Source: Erodium maritimum (taxonomy: Eukaryota > Streptophyta > Magnoliopsida > Geraniales > Geraniaceae). Taken from it: a DNA stretch of 64,000 nucleotides. The DNA lies in NCBI GenBank assembly GCA_963921825.1, contig OY997591.1:46583825-46647824 (forward strand), in the 5' to 3' direction. Made by a program: the position numbers and the translations under genes. The notes below the pieces were generated by a model. That model was not told where the DNA came from. It ran no database searches and was given only the letters and a program-made list of their open reading frames with translations. Shown here piece after piece: positions 12,301-23,739 of the stretch. Each line of letters opens with the position of its first letter. The stretch's first letter is position 1.

Positions 12301-12629
12301 TCTGCTAAGTATGCCGTAGTCAGTCTGTTATCCGTGGTGGTGAGCGAACGCTCACCACTAGCTGCTTTTCCTACAGGTACTTGTCGCATGTTGGAATAGG
12401 TGAGCTTCCGAAGCTTGAAGAGCTAGGAGCGGGAGTCCGTGTTTACATTTGAGTCTAGTGACGTACACTTGTATTTTGTCCGCTTGTGGGACGTACTTTT
12501 GAGTTGTAAATAATTATTTTGGTTAAGTAAATGATGGTTTTAAAGTGATTTATGTAAAAGGTTTCAAAATGTTTTATTGTTTTAAACGTTCGCGTCCCGA
12601 GTTCGGTTTACAGAAATTGGGGCGTGACA
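9371..12629 (+). mobile_element. Solo LTR of the chromovirus family, target duplication AATGG
   Basis: It starts TGTAAGAACCACTCCC and ends GGGGCGTGACA. AATGG occurs at 9366-9370 and 12630-12634, and no internal region is present, so this is a solo LTR left by LTR-LTR recombination. Its 5' half resembles the LTRs of the full-length copy at 24362. Internally it carries CATATGACCATGCCCGGAGG repeats (about 10910-11050), about a dozen TGGGTGGCCATGAG units (about 11065-11630) and a GCTAGCCTCCCGAC tandem array (about 11725-12000). Confidence 0.92.
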
Positions 12630-12960
12630 AATGGAGTTGTTACGAACCAATTACATATGTATCCGGTTTTGGTGTATAGATAATCATGGATGGGTGGATC
12701 ACATTAGAGATAAGATTGTTAGTGTTGTGTGCGATTCAAATGCTTGTTGGCATAATCATGTAGCTAAAAATAGGCTATTAGTTTCCATAATTACCCTTTT
12801 AACAGTTTTGAAATCAGAATAATACATTTAATTTTGTTTTTTTAATTAGAACACATAATTTAATGCTGATTTTTTTCAGCCATTAGATACATATATTTCA
12901 ATGGTTTGGATTGAGGTAACAAGTAACAACTTAAGTATGGGTAACGCGTGAGCGTGCCCC
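12630..12960. mobile_element. Right end of a (TA)n-bordered TIR element (element A)
   Basis: Bases 12880-12960 closely resemble the right terminus at about 17590-17671: a TTCAATGGTTTGGATT-like block, GTAACAAGTAACAA, then a GTGCCCC end followed by (TA)n. This end faces the end of the next element across one shared (TA)n tract (12961-12976). No matching left terminus was found. If the solo LTR at 9371 is removed, the end lies about 1 kb beyond the FAR1-like transposase gene, so that gene may have belonged to this element. Confidence 0.55.
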
Positions 12961-13053
12961 TATATATATATATATAGGTACACTTTCAAGTGTTACCAAT
13001 ATCTTAAAATGTTACTTGTTACATTATTTTTGATCATTGGATCAAGTTAATCT

Positions 13054-16000
13054 TGTAAAGACCGAGAAAATTTAAACGTTTAATTTATTAAATAATAACG
13101 TCGAGGTTGGGAACGAGTTTGTTTTGTGCAAAAAAAAAAACAGGACTGGTTCGTTCTTGGGCCTGGCCCAACTAGCTGGCCCAAACCCTGGGTATAAATA
13201 CCCAATTTAGGGTTTCAACCCTAAATTTGTCTCCCTCTTCTCTCTCTAACCCACGCAGCCTCCCTCTTCTCTCTAAACCCACGCCTCCCTCCCTCCCTCG
13301 TCTGCCTCTCTCGATTCCGATCGTCGGCGATGCCCCGGCCAGCCCTCTCGCCCTCGCCGTCCCGTCACCCCCACGCCGACCTTCCTCTTCCCTCGTCCCC
13401 ACGCCGGCCCGTCTCCCTTCCTTCTCCGTCCGGCCACCGCCCTCCCACGCCCGTAGCCACCGTCCCGGTCCTCCCACCTTCTTCTCCTCCATCCCGACGC
13501 CGTCACCACTCAGGCCAGCCACGCACCACCGTCCCCGACCTCCCTGCCTCTCCCTTCTCCTTCGTCTTCCTCACCAACTCCGTCCGCCACCGCTCTCGAG
13601 TCCGGCCACCGAACCCTCTCCTCCTCTCCGTCCAGCCACGGCGCCGTCCCCGAGCTCCACCTCGCCGGACCTGGAAGCTCTCCGGCCGAGGTCGATTTGG
13701 ACGGGAATAGTCAGAAGCTCCGTCGTGCTCACCTCCGCTCCGCCGCCGCCGCCCTTCGGTGTTTAACGGTGAGCGTTACACCGTGAAGCCCCGGTCGGTT
13801 TGGTCACCGCCGGTGGCCGGAAGTTGACCGAGCCTTTTTTTTTCGTTTCCCTTCTATTTTTTCCTTATATTCGAGCTTCGTTGGTTTTGGGTTCTGTGTA
13901 TCGTTCGAGCTACTGTAAATCAAAAAAATTGAAGTAATAAAACAGTTTTGATTTAAAAGTTATTTGCGTATTTGTGGAACGAAAATGGTTGAAACCGAAA
14001 TCTATTTTTTCTTGGATCTGGTCATGAGGAGCAATTGTTGAAACAGAAATGGAAAAAGGGAATTTAAAAAGGGAAAATCAGGTTTAATAGAAAAGGATTT
14101 CAGATTTAAAGAAATGAAAACGAAAATCAGTGTTTTAAGGAAAAAGGGATTTGAAATAAAATGGAATTAACATAAATTTGGTTTTAATAACGGTTTTGAG
14201 TCGAGGAGTTTTGAGAAACAAAGTTGTAGGAAAATGAACTAAAACGACTTGGGTTTTAAAATGGATTTAAAAGGAACGATCAATTTTGATTTAAAATGGT
14301 TCTTGATCTGTTGAGCGTGGAACGAACAATCGGCCTGTTCAACTGGACTGCTATTTGGGTTTAAAAAGGAACAAAAGCGGACCGTTGAATCGGACCTCGG
14401 GATTCGTGCATTGGGACTGTGCCTCGCATGCACCGGTTTCGGTGCTCGGGTACTCAACCCGATTCACCGTGACCCCGCTTTTATCCCGCTCGAGTTTAAG
14501 GGACAATTGTCGGTTTTAAACTGGATTAATCGTGACCTTTAAATTAACCTGAGAACCGCCGCTAATTATGGCTTTCGTGTTATCTTTAGCGTCTGGCTTC
14601 GATCGAAGTGAAGCCCGGAGGTAACGAGCCAGAACGTCAGCAGCTAGGAAACATAGCGGTTGCTCTTCAGTTGAGGTAGGGAAAAGTAGCCGGATCTCGG
14701 CCCTGACTAGGGAAAGTTAACAGTAGAAATGCATGTGACACTGGGGTGTCGTGGGTTGAGTAGGTTATCGAATATTAGAAATGCATGATACAGGATTGTA
14801 GCGTTTATTAGAAATGCATGATACGGGAACGTAGCGAATACTGGAAATGCATGTGACACTTAGTAGTGTCGTAGGAGCAGAAAACTTAGCGTTAACTGTT
14901 TTACTGGAGGCATATGACCATGCCCGGAGGTTGATTGCGAACTTATCGATATTAGGAGTACTGGAGGCATATGACCATGCCCGGAGGTTGTTTGTGAAAC
15001 TAGTGATCTTAGGACTGTTGGGGGCATCGTTTATGCCGGAGGTTGTTGTGCGTAAATTGTTGTTGAGTTTGGGTGGCCTTGAGAGCCCGTGTTATTTATT
15101 GCTGAGTCTTGGGTGGCCTTGAGAGCCCGTATTGTTTAGTGCTGAGTCTTGGGTGGCCTTGAGAGCCCGTATTGTTTATTGCTGAGTCTTGGGTGGCCAT
15201 GAGAGCCCGTGTTGTCGTTTCGGTGTTTTGGGTGGCCGTGAGTGCCCGTGGGGTTGTGAACCCGTACTTTATCGTTGATGTCTTGGGTGGCCATGAGGGC
15301 CCGTAGGGTTCTTGAACCTGTGTTTGATTGTTGGTGTCTTGTTGGCCTTGAGTGCCTGTGGAGTTGTCACCGGTGTCGTCACTGTCTGTTTGAACTTGTT
15401 TGTGATTGTGTTTGGTTACCTGATACTGGTGGAGGTTGTGTGGTGTAGCTAGCCTCCCGACTGGGATCGGGAGAAGCGGAGGGGTTGTGGGCTAGCTCCC
15501 CGACTGGGATCGGGGGAAGGACGCGCGGGTGTGGCTAACCACCCGACTGGGATCGGGTGAAGCGGAGAGGTTGTGGGTTAGCCCCCCGACTGGGATCGGG
15601 GGAAGTTGCGCGACAGGTCGACCGCCTGTACCGACTGGGATCGGAAAGGGCAGGATACAGAGATTGGTTACTGAGCAGCTGGTTTGCGATCCTTTGCGAT
15701 CTTGTTTAGTATTGCGTGGTTGTCAGTCGTGTCTTTGGAGGAGGTCGTCGATCGTAGTGTGGGGTCTACATAATGTATCCGTGTGTTGAGTCAGTTGAGG
15801 AAAGTAATGGTCGTGTGTGTGTCTTTTGAGTCGTTGTGGTGTTACCGGCATCGTCTGCTAATTATGTCGTAGTCAGTCTGTTATCCGCGGTGGTGAGCGA
15901 ACGCTCACCCCTAGCTGCTTTTCCTACAGGTACCGTTCGTAGGATGGACTAGGTGAGCTTCTGAAGCTTGAAGAGCTTGAAGCGGGTTTTTGGGTGTTTT

Positions 16001-16180
16001 GAGTCTAGCAACGGATACCACGTTTTTGGTCCACTTGTTGGGACGTGTTTTAAGTTGTAATTATTATTTTGTTGAACTAAACTGGTATTTTAAAGTGATT
16101 CAATAAAAACAGGTTTCAAGTGTTGCATGTTTTTAAACGTTCGCGTCCTGAGTTCAGTTTACTGAAATTGGGGCGTGACA
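13054..16180 (+). mobile_element. Solo LTR, second LTR subfamily, target duplication AATCT
   Basis: It runs from TGTAAAGACCGAG to GGGGCGTGACA, with AATCT at 13049-13053 and 16181-16185. Its 5' half has a promoter-like GGTATAAATACCC (TATA box, about 13190-13202), then AGGGTTTCAACCCT and a long CT-rich leader (13220-13760) that yields spurious proline/serine frames. Its 3' half (from about 14590) is shared with the other LTRs, including the GGTGAGCG...CGCTCACC hairpin at 15892-15909. Confidence 0.92.
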
Positions 16181-16329
16181 AATCTAATGGTCATAAATCC
16201 AATGGCATACAGCCGTAATAAAACTAAACTTGAATTTTATTATGGTAATTATACAACACCAAAGGGCATTAATGCCATTTTACCTGTATTATATACCCAG
16301 CCTTTTAACTACCACAAACCTAATCTGTT

Positions 16330-16900
16330 CTCACGATTCCTCTCTCCCCCAAACTCTTAGCCGCCAACAATTCCGAAGCCGGGTTCGCCGCCGTGACTCC
16401 GCTTTAGTCAGCTCCTCTCCCTTCTCGTCCAAGCTGCTGCGTCCAGGATGAAGTTCGATTCGATTCATGGCTGATGAAGCTTGATTCGCAGATCTGGGAA
16501 GAACTCGCAGCATCTGGCTTCACATCTGAAGCACATGGACTCGCCGGAGCAACTCTGATCGGATTTACACACCGCATCACCTCAGCCGCCCCACCCCGTG
16601 ATCAACAGGGTGAATCCCGCCGCCAAGGTCCGTCGATTTCCACCGCGCGAGCTGGTTCAGTGCTCCGACCGTAGTGTATATTGTGTTTAGCGCAGATCGA
16701 GTCTTTGGCCGTGAACCACGCCTTATTCGCCTTGGTGCTATGGCCATTCAAGCCTGGTCGGATCTAACGCGAGTCTTACCTGAGTGGAGGTATGAATGGG
16801 TCCTGTTTTAGGTGTTCTGGGTTCAAATCCTTCGTCCATAGCTCCGGTGAGATTGTGACCGCCGATCTCCTCCGTCGATCGACCGGGAAAGAAGCACACA
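16330..16900. other. GC-richer insert inside element B, possible captured host fragment
   Basis: Between AT-rich flanks, this part of element B is GC-richer and looks like exon or UTR DNA (CTCTCTCCCCC, then short open frames on both strands). MULE-type elements often capture host gene fragments. I recognise no protein family, so capture is an inference from base composition. Confidence 0.35.
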
Positions 16901-17681
16901 GAGTAATATGGTTGAAGTCAAAAAAATGACTTGAGTTTATTTTCTTTATTTTGATGTTGATTATGATTTCTGTAACTTCACTTAATTTGATTTGTTTGGG
17001 GTAATTTTTTGTGTTGGAATACCGATAGTTTTAGGTTTTTGAATTATGTAAGTAGATGGTGTTAATTATGTAACACTTTGAGATTTCAAGAGTAGTTTTT
17101 TGTAACACTTGATACAAGGTTATGTGGTTTTGAGTGTATATTTCTGTAAGATTAAGAGTAAAACTCTGTAATTTTGAATGTATATTCATGTAACACTATT
17201 ATTTATGTAATTTTCATGTAAAATTTCAGTTATATTCGGTATAAAATTTTGCAACAATGTATCTATATTTGGAACACATAAATTTCTGTAATATTATGTA
17301 AAAAAAGGTGTAACTACGTTTTTTTTTGTAACATCCGGTATAAATTTATGAAATATCATATATAATAATATGTAACTTCGTTATAAGATTTTTGTAACAT
17401 CCGATATCCGTAAAACAATCGAAAATTTGAATTGGATTTTTTTTAAATCTGAAAAGAAAACATTTTTAATAAATCAGATTTGGGCGGTAAAAAAAATCTA
17501 CAATAAAAAAAAGAGGATATAAAGTTACCAAACTACCCTTTTGGTGTTATTTCTATTTAATTTGTGGATAATTGTGGCTGAAAATCTATAACCATTGGAT
17601 TTCAAAATTCAATGGTTTAGATTTGTGTAACAAGTAACAAAATAAGTATTGATAACACTTGAAAGTGCCCCTATATATATA

Positions 17682-18663
17682 GGATAACATTCAGGTAAGA
17701 CTTGACCAGTTTTGTACGAAATACGACTCAATCCCAGCCTTTGGAATCGCAAATCGCATGACCTATTTTTTTTTCACCAACTTTCTTATTTTGATCTTTC
17801 CCGCTTCATTTCAACTCCGATTTAATTTTTTCTTGCGCCAAAAACTTTCTTTTTTCAAGATCTATCTATCAAGTAGCATATTGAATATGTTTTGAAGCAA
17901 AAAAGAACATGCACAAGCAAAAACATAAATTGTTAACCATGCACTAATGTATGTTCTTGCAAGTGCATTTGTATGAATAAGCTAATCTTAATGTATGTTT
18001 TTACAACTGCATGTTTTTTAATTTTCAGTTATATATGTACGCTGAATTTAATGTATGTTTATACAATTTTAAATGTATGTTCTTGGCATTTTCATTTGTA
18101 TGTCTAAGCCAACCTTAATGCATGTTGGTTCAGTTGTATGTATACGCTAAACTTAATGTATGTTCTTACTATTTTCATTTGTATGTGTATGTATGTGTAA
18201 GCTAATAAATTAAGATTAGCTTAAACATACATTAAGATTAGCTTATTCATACAAATGAAGTTGCAAGAACATACATTAATGCACGGTTAACGATTTGTGT
18301 TTTTGCTTGTACATGTTTTTTTGCTTCAAAACATATTCAATATGCTACTTGATAGATAGATCTTGAAAAAAGAAAGTTTTTGGCGCAAGAAAAAATTAAA
18401 TCGGAGTTGAAACGAAGCGGGAAAGATCAAAATAAGAAACTTGGTGAAAAAAAAACCCTTGGGCAATATGCGATTCCAAAGTTGGGATTAAGTCGTATTT
18501 CGTATTTAAAGATTATGTTGTACCTAAAAGCTCCCCTATATATATATATATATATATTAAAAGATATGCATTAAATCTGGGCCATTAATTCTACGATCCA
18601 AGGGCCCAGATTGATAGTTCTACGTTCTAACGAAAGATACAAGTTTGTACCTGATTGTTATCC
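17682..18663. mobile_element. Foldback element between (TA)n tracts (element C)
   Basis: The left end GGATAACATTCAGGTA and the right end TACCTGATTGTTATCC are inverted copies, each bordered by (TA)n. Inside, arms of roughly 290 bases (about 17715-18000 and 18200-18504) are inverted repeats: for example TACGAAATACGACT at 17715 against AGTCGTATTTCGTA ending at 18504, with paired GATCTATCTATCAAGTAGCA and its complement further in. The 200-base centre repeats CTTAATGTATGTT phrases. A second (TA)n tract at about 18536-18557 suggests a nested right border. The transcript would form a long hairpin. No transposase. Confidence 0.75.
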
Positions 18664-18713
18664 TATATATATATCATTAGCAATAAAATTAAAATGACTT
18701 TATATTACTTATG

Positions 18714-20307
18714 TGTTGGAGTAATATATCGATGTGTGTTCTGATCTATGCCCACCATGCGAATAGAACCATAGATCAAGATGGATCACACTCGATGGGT
18801 ACCTAGTCAACAAAGCTTCACTAGAAGCGACTAGTATGAAAGATGGCTCTTTATGGCTTACGTTCTTTTAGTCATTGTAATGAGATTCCAGAGTCTGATC
18901 ATAGATATCATGTGGGACATGATATTGGATGACCCGACATGAATATGTTCCATAGATCAAGTCATGAACATAGTCATTGTCGTAGCTTGTCATGTATCCT
19001 TAGACCAAGGAGTCTTTGTGATTAATATGAAGTAAACAACTGAGTTTGACCTGAGCCCAACGTTGCATGTGACAGGGTTTCCATAACGGCCAGGATTGGC
19101 TTGGGGACGGACTACATGAGTGACACGAAAGACGGCTAAGGGATTTATCCCTCATACTACGGTATGGGAAAGATATCGGTTCTCGGCCGCTTGATCGATA
19201 GTGACTGAAAGAATAGCATGGTCATGCACATGATACTGGGTATCTCATATATTCAGTCATATCACATATCAAGGAACAGTGATTGAGAACAATAAGGATG
19301 ACGGCTCTATGCCTCATCTCAATCAGGACATCGGTGATAAAAGGATAATGACAAAGACGACAGAAAGTTTAGAATCGACAGGGTTGATTCGTTATGTAGT
19401 GTCAGGCAATACTAAAGTCTCGCTAGTTGCCACTTATATGGGATCAAGTAAAATGTTATTTTACGTTGATCTATTGACATGCATAAACCTAAGGGTCACA
19501 CCGGAGGATGAAACTCATTGACACATTTATGGAGAATGGACAAAAGGGAGTTGTCTCGGGACATGATCAAAACTGGGTTTTGGGTCATGTGCCCGTAAGT
19601 GAATAGGACATTACGGATCGAGACAAGGCTTGGAGTCTTGGGATTGATCACGTTGGATAATGTTGGACATTTCCGGTATGGAAGGCTTGGAGGCGATGAG
19701 TGCATCACGGAACCTCGTTGGGAATGGCCACGGGCCATGTTCCAAGAGGCACATGCAACCAAGGCCCATGGAACTAATTAATCAAGTCTTGATTAATTAG
19801 TACTAAGTAAGCAAGACAAGGATTAAGGTGTTGGTGATTCATCACCTAACCCCATCTTGTCTAGCCTTGCTTAGCACCATACTTGTCATATTTACACCAT
19901 ACTTGTCTCATGCTTTTAGTTTGACAAGTTGATGGGGTTTGTTATGTTTAAGTCATCTCTTTTCAACATAACAAACACAAGACAAGAATAGAAACACATT
20001 TTTCTCTCCCCCCCCCCCCCCCTCCCCAATTTCGGCCATGAATGTGTTCTTCCTCCATTTTGTGTTCTTGAGTCCTCTAAGCTTAGAACTACGTGGCTTT
20101 GATTCCTTGGAGGATACGTAGGCGTCTTGGAGACTCAAGCCAAATCATTCGTTACCCGGTGTTCTTGTTTTGGTAAGAAATAGTGCTGAATTTTTCTCTT
20201 GTGAATCCATTCTTTGTTAGTTGTTTTATAGTTTTAATCGTCTCTTGGTTTTCATTGATTTTCCGCTGCGAGTAGGTTCATCTCCAACCCTACCTCGAGA
20301 CCCAACA
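18714..20307. repeat. LTR-like segment (TGTTGG...CCAACA), unrelated to the chromovirus LTRs
   Basis: It is bounded by TGTTGGAGTAATAT and CGAGACCCAACA, which form short inverted ends as in an LTR, and is about 1.6 kb. A poly-C/CT tract lies at 20006-20026, and the end region TTTTCCGCTGCGAGTAGG resembles Copia-type LTR tails. The bordering pentamers (TTATG and CGCCC) do not match, so this is not a simple solo LTR. Its right edge abuts transposase coding sequence directly. The open frames inside are not supported as genes. Confidence 0.5.
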
Positions 20308-23300
20308 CGCCCGAAGCAATCTCCACTTCTTACTTTTTTGCACTTAAGCTTCTCTTGGATGTCGGGACAGATCGGGACAAGGTAGTTGTCAAGGGAATTT
20401 CTTCAATCATAGAACAAATGCATTAATTTCTTTATGATTGTTTCGATCATGTCAATTATAGGCTTTCCCCTAGCATGAAGAATCCAAGCATTAAAACACT
20501 TAGCTAAGTTGTTTACTTGGACTGAGTTTTTCGCTCTTTTAGAAAAGGTAGCCTTCACCCAACCATTCGGTGGTCTAGCAGCCACCCATCCAGCAGCAGC
20601 TGGATTCTCAACCCTTAACCTCTCAAGCCTTTCCTCAAACTTGGTTAGGGTCCTAAACCGGAAAAGGTTCCACAACTTGTCCCGCAACCCTTCTCTTTTA
20701 TGCGCTGCTACAAAGTTGGCTTCCATGTGGCGCATACACCATCTATGCTCCACGTTGCCAATTTCATTCAAAGCTTGGACCAAACTTTGCATGTGTGGAC
20801 ATCATTCTCAGTTTTAAAATGTACGTAATTTGAATCACTTAGTAAATTTTTGTAGAAAATGTATTAATAAAACTCAAGATTATAAAGAAGAGTCACTAGT
20901 TAATATTGTTCCAAGTAACCCAAAAAACCACCCAACAACCTAATCCCTTACTAATTATTGTGAGGAAAGTAAACCTACAAATATTATACCATGTAGTTCT
21001 AACAACAACAATACTAATAGTTTGAATTTTGGGTTAAATATCGAAACTTACTCTTAAGTATTGGTCACGAACACTACACTACCCACGTTTTCAAAATGAA
21101 CACTACACTACCTTAAGGATTGGTCACACGATTTTGTTAGTAAAAATGGACGGAATTTTCCATTCCGCTAGTCGTATGACCTCAAGTGTCATTTAATGGA
21201 TGATAAAATGACGTTTCCCCTTAATTATATGACCTCTACACATTTTATAAGGAACATTACCATTGTACCCTCGTTATTGCTCCTTATAAAATGTATAGTG
21301 GTCAAATACTTAAGGGGAAAAAACGTCATTTTACCATCCATTATATGACAATTGAGGTCATATGCCTAACGAAATGGAAAATTCCGTCCATTTTTACTAA
21401 CAAAATCGTGTGATCAATACTTAAGGTAGTGTAGGGTTCATTTTGAAAACGTAGGTAGTGTAGTGTTCGTGACCAATACTTAAGGGTAAGTTTCGATATT
21501 TAACACTTGAATTTTTATACCTTCTGTTCATCGGTCATGAATACCCATCCCTTTCTTGTTGGGAACCAAAATCCTCATACATTTCCTCGATGAACCACCA
21601 CCATGTATCCTTATTCTCTATTTCGCATACACCAAAGCACAAGGGGAACATTTGATCATTCGCGTCGTATGCAATGACCACCAATATATGTCCCCCGTAG
21701 TGACCCTACAATGTAATTCACCAATGCAGTTTCATGAATTTTGCAATTTCAATTGTAGACTCATCAAAGTAATATACAATTTCAAATTTGACATTTTACC
21801 TTCAAGTGACATCCATTAATTTGAAGAAATGGGCGACAACTAGCAATTAAACCTTGCTTCTGTGTTGCTAGCCGTATGTATACTCACTGAAACCTCTCTA
21901 AGTGTCCACTATCATACTTTGTGCCCACCTTGCATCGACTACCTAGGTTGGTTGCTTGCAAGGTTGCACAATAATCATGTATCCGAGTGAACTGTTTCTC
22001 CACTTCGCCATTAATAATCCTCGTCGCCATCCTGCTAGATTTATATGCTTGGGACTCGCTGATCGTCAACTTCAACTTCCTTTGCACCCTCATTTGTAGT
22101 TGGACTTTTGTAATGCCCGGATGGTCCCGAATGTAGTCCATGAAACTTAGCCCTATGTACTTAGAGGTAATAGAGTAATTAACCCTCGCCCTTGGACAGT
22201 CAAGCTTTGGATAAAGGTACCGGATCTCCATGTCGCTCATATGCTTTGTCCTTGATGCATAAAGTTTGAAACTACAATTTTCGCCAAACAAACCACAGAA
22301 ACTTTCCTCTTCTGATTTTTCAGAATTATATACTCAAACTTCTTTTCAGCAGCATCAGCCATCAGTGCCATCCAAAATACGTCAATGTCACTGAACCTCT
22401 GACCAAGGCTTAATGTGATTTTGTTTATACCCACTAGAGCCATCAAAGGCAGGGCCTTCAGGTCTACCCACACACTCCTCGTCAGACTCATATTCATTCC
22501 AAAACAACTGAGCCTCTTTATTTTCATCCTTATACTACTGGGTTCCAACAGTTCTTCGTTCATGACCAACATCTTCTTCCCGGTCACTCCCATCATCATG
22601 ATTTTCTTCCTCATCTAAACCTTCTTCATTTGATGAGTCTTCATGTGATTCTTCGTCATCCTCGACATGTTGATGGTCATGCCCATCCTCATGATTTACT
22701 TCTGGAATTGAACTTCTTCATTTGATCCTTTTTCAGCAGCGACATGTTGCTGCTCACGCTTGTCCTCGAAATTTAGTTCTTCATTGTACCTTCTTCATCT
22801 GATCCTTTTTCAGCAGCGACATGTTGTTTCTCACGCTTGTCCTCATGATTTACTTCTTCCTCTGAACCTTCTTCAGATGATGAGTCTACATCTACGGCAT
22901 GTTGCTGGTCACGCACATCCTCGAATCCTGAAGCAAGTCCATATGTCTCTGTTTACATACACATTTGAAAAGGTTAAAACTAATTTGAACTATTTAATTA
23001 TAATAGGAATTATTTTATACCAAATGATGTACCTGATGCATCTATGTCTTCATCCATAAGCCCCTTATCCACGGTATTATCAGATTTATCTTTCGCATAA
23101 TTCTCTAACATTGCATCATCACCACCATCAGCCGGGATCTCTATGGTTTGGCTAGAAACCTCACCTGCTCCAACATCTTCCTCTTTGTCTTGTCCTCCAC
23201 CAGGAACTTCAACCTCCACATCAATTGTCACTAACGTCTTAACGAATTTTGGCAACAGGGGGTGGCACAGTATAACCACCTCCTTTCTTTAAAATTCTAA

Positions 23301-23690
23301 TTTGCCCAAGGGGAAGACACTCTGTTATGGGTTCTGACATATTGGTTAGGTATATTGCTATGACTTCATCTTTCTCAAAGAAGGCCAACATCACGTCAAC
23401 TTCTTCTTCTATGAGACTTTCTCGGCCATTCTTCACGGTCATCCCTGGCAGCACGTACTAGATGGTTTGTGGTGTCTCACACCCTAGTTGGCTGAATTTC
23501 TCATTCCAGCTGAACCAGGTGATGTCTTCATCATACATGAAAAAAAAAACTTCTTCTCCCCACCAACGTAGTCAAACGGTAGGTCTATAAATTTGCCTCC
23601 ATAGTGTACTACTATGGTCCTTTGAGATGGTTCATTGGCTTCTTTGTCATCCATTTGTTCAATCCAGAGATAATCATGTAAGTTATACAA
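20308..23690 (-). pseudogene. MuDR-type MULE transposase gene, broken
   Basis: Minus-strand order: an N-terminal block VVHYGGKFIDLPFDYVGGEK (from about 23640); a frameshift at a run of nine T; YDEDITWFSWNEKFSQLGCE and a stop; an acidic linker; a DNA-binding region with FKLYASRTK (about 22270) and SESQAYKSSRMA; then the DDE-type core (GGHILVVIAYDANDQMFPL, about 21700). After a frameshift WVFMTDEQK is followed by GT at about 21520. The next recognisable block (SLVQALNEIGNVEHRWCMRH, then NPAAAGWVA) starts at 20792, so about 700 bases including a MITE are probably an intron. Beyond the stop at 20403, CPDIQEKLKCKK still matches the family until the frame is cut at 20307. Multiple stops and frameshifts make it inactive. 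Confidence 0.85.
21031..21506. mobile_element. Mutator-type MITE, 9-bp target duplication TTGAATTTT
   Basis: A near-perfect palindrome of 476 bases: the left end GGGTTAAATATCGAAAC pairs with the right end GTTTCGATATTTAACAC, and homology continues through CACGAACACTACACTACC and further. TTGAATTTT flanks both sides (21022-21030 and 21507-21515). A 9-bp duplication with long terminal inverted repeats is diagnostic of Mutator-like elements. It lies inside what seems to be an intron of the MuDR-type transposase gene. Confidence 0.92.
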
Positions 23691-23739
23691 ATTTCCAATA
23701 TACCATTAAATATACTTTGTGAGGACTAATAATTAATTT

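Larger units (their letters stand above)
12977..17671. mobile_element. (TA)n-bordered TIR element (element B), interrupted by a solo LTR
   Basis: The left terminus (GGTACACTTTCAAGTGTTA, from 12977) is the inverse of the right terminus (ending in AACACTTGAAAGTGCCCC at 17671). Similarity extends inward past TGTTACTTGTTAC to the CCAATGG region, over 100 bases once the inserted LTR (13054-16180) is removed. Both ends abut TATATATATA. Without the LTR it is about 1.57 kb. The inner right half (17040-17400) is AT-rich and studded with TGTAACA-like motifs, as subterminal transposase-binding repeats often are. No transposase is encoded. Elements that target (TA)n microsatellites are known in plants (rice Micron); the superfamily here is not established. 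Confidence 0.7.

Noticed and set aside
13227..13766. A 179-residue proline-rich open frame
   Set aside because: Lies in the leader block of a solo LTR with a perfect target duplication; low-complexity composition, no domain.
19279..19521. An 80-residue frame that could be a small gene
   Set aside because: Within the LTR-like segment; no motif and no codon-usage support.
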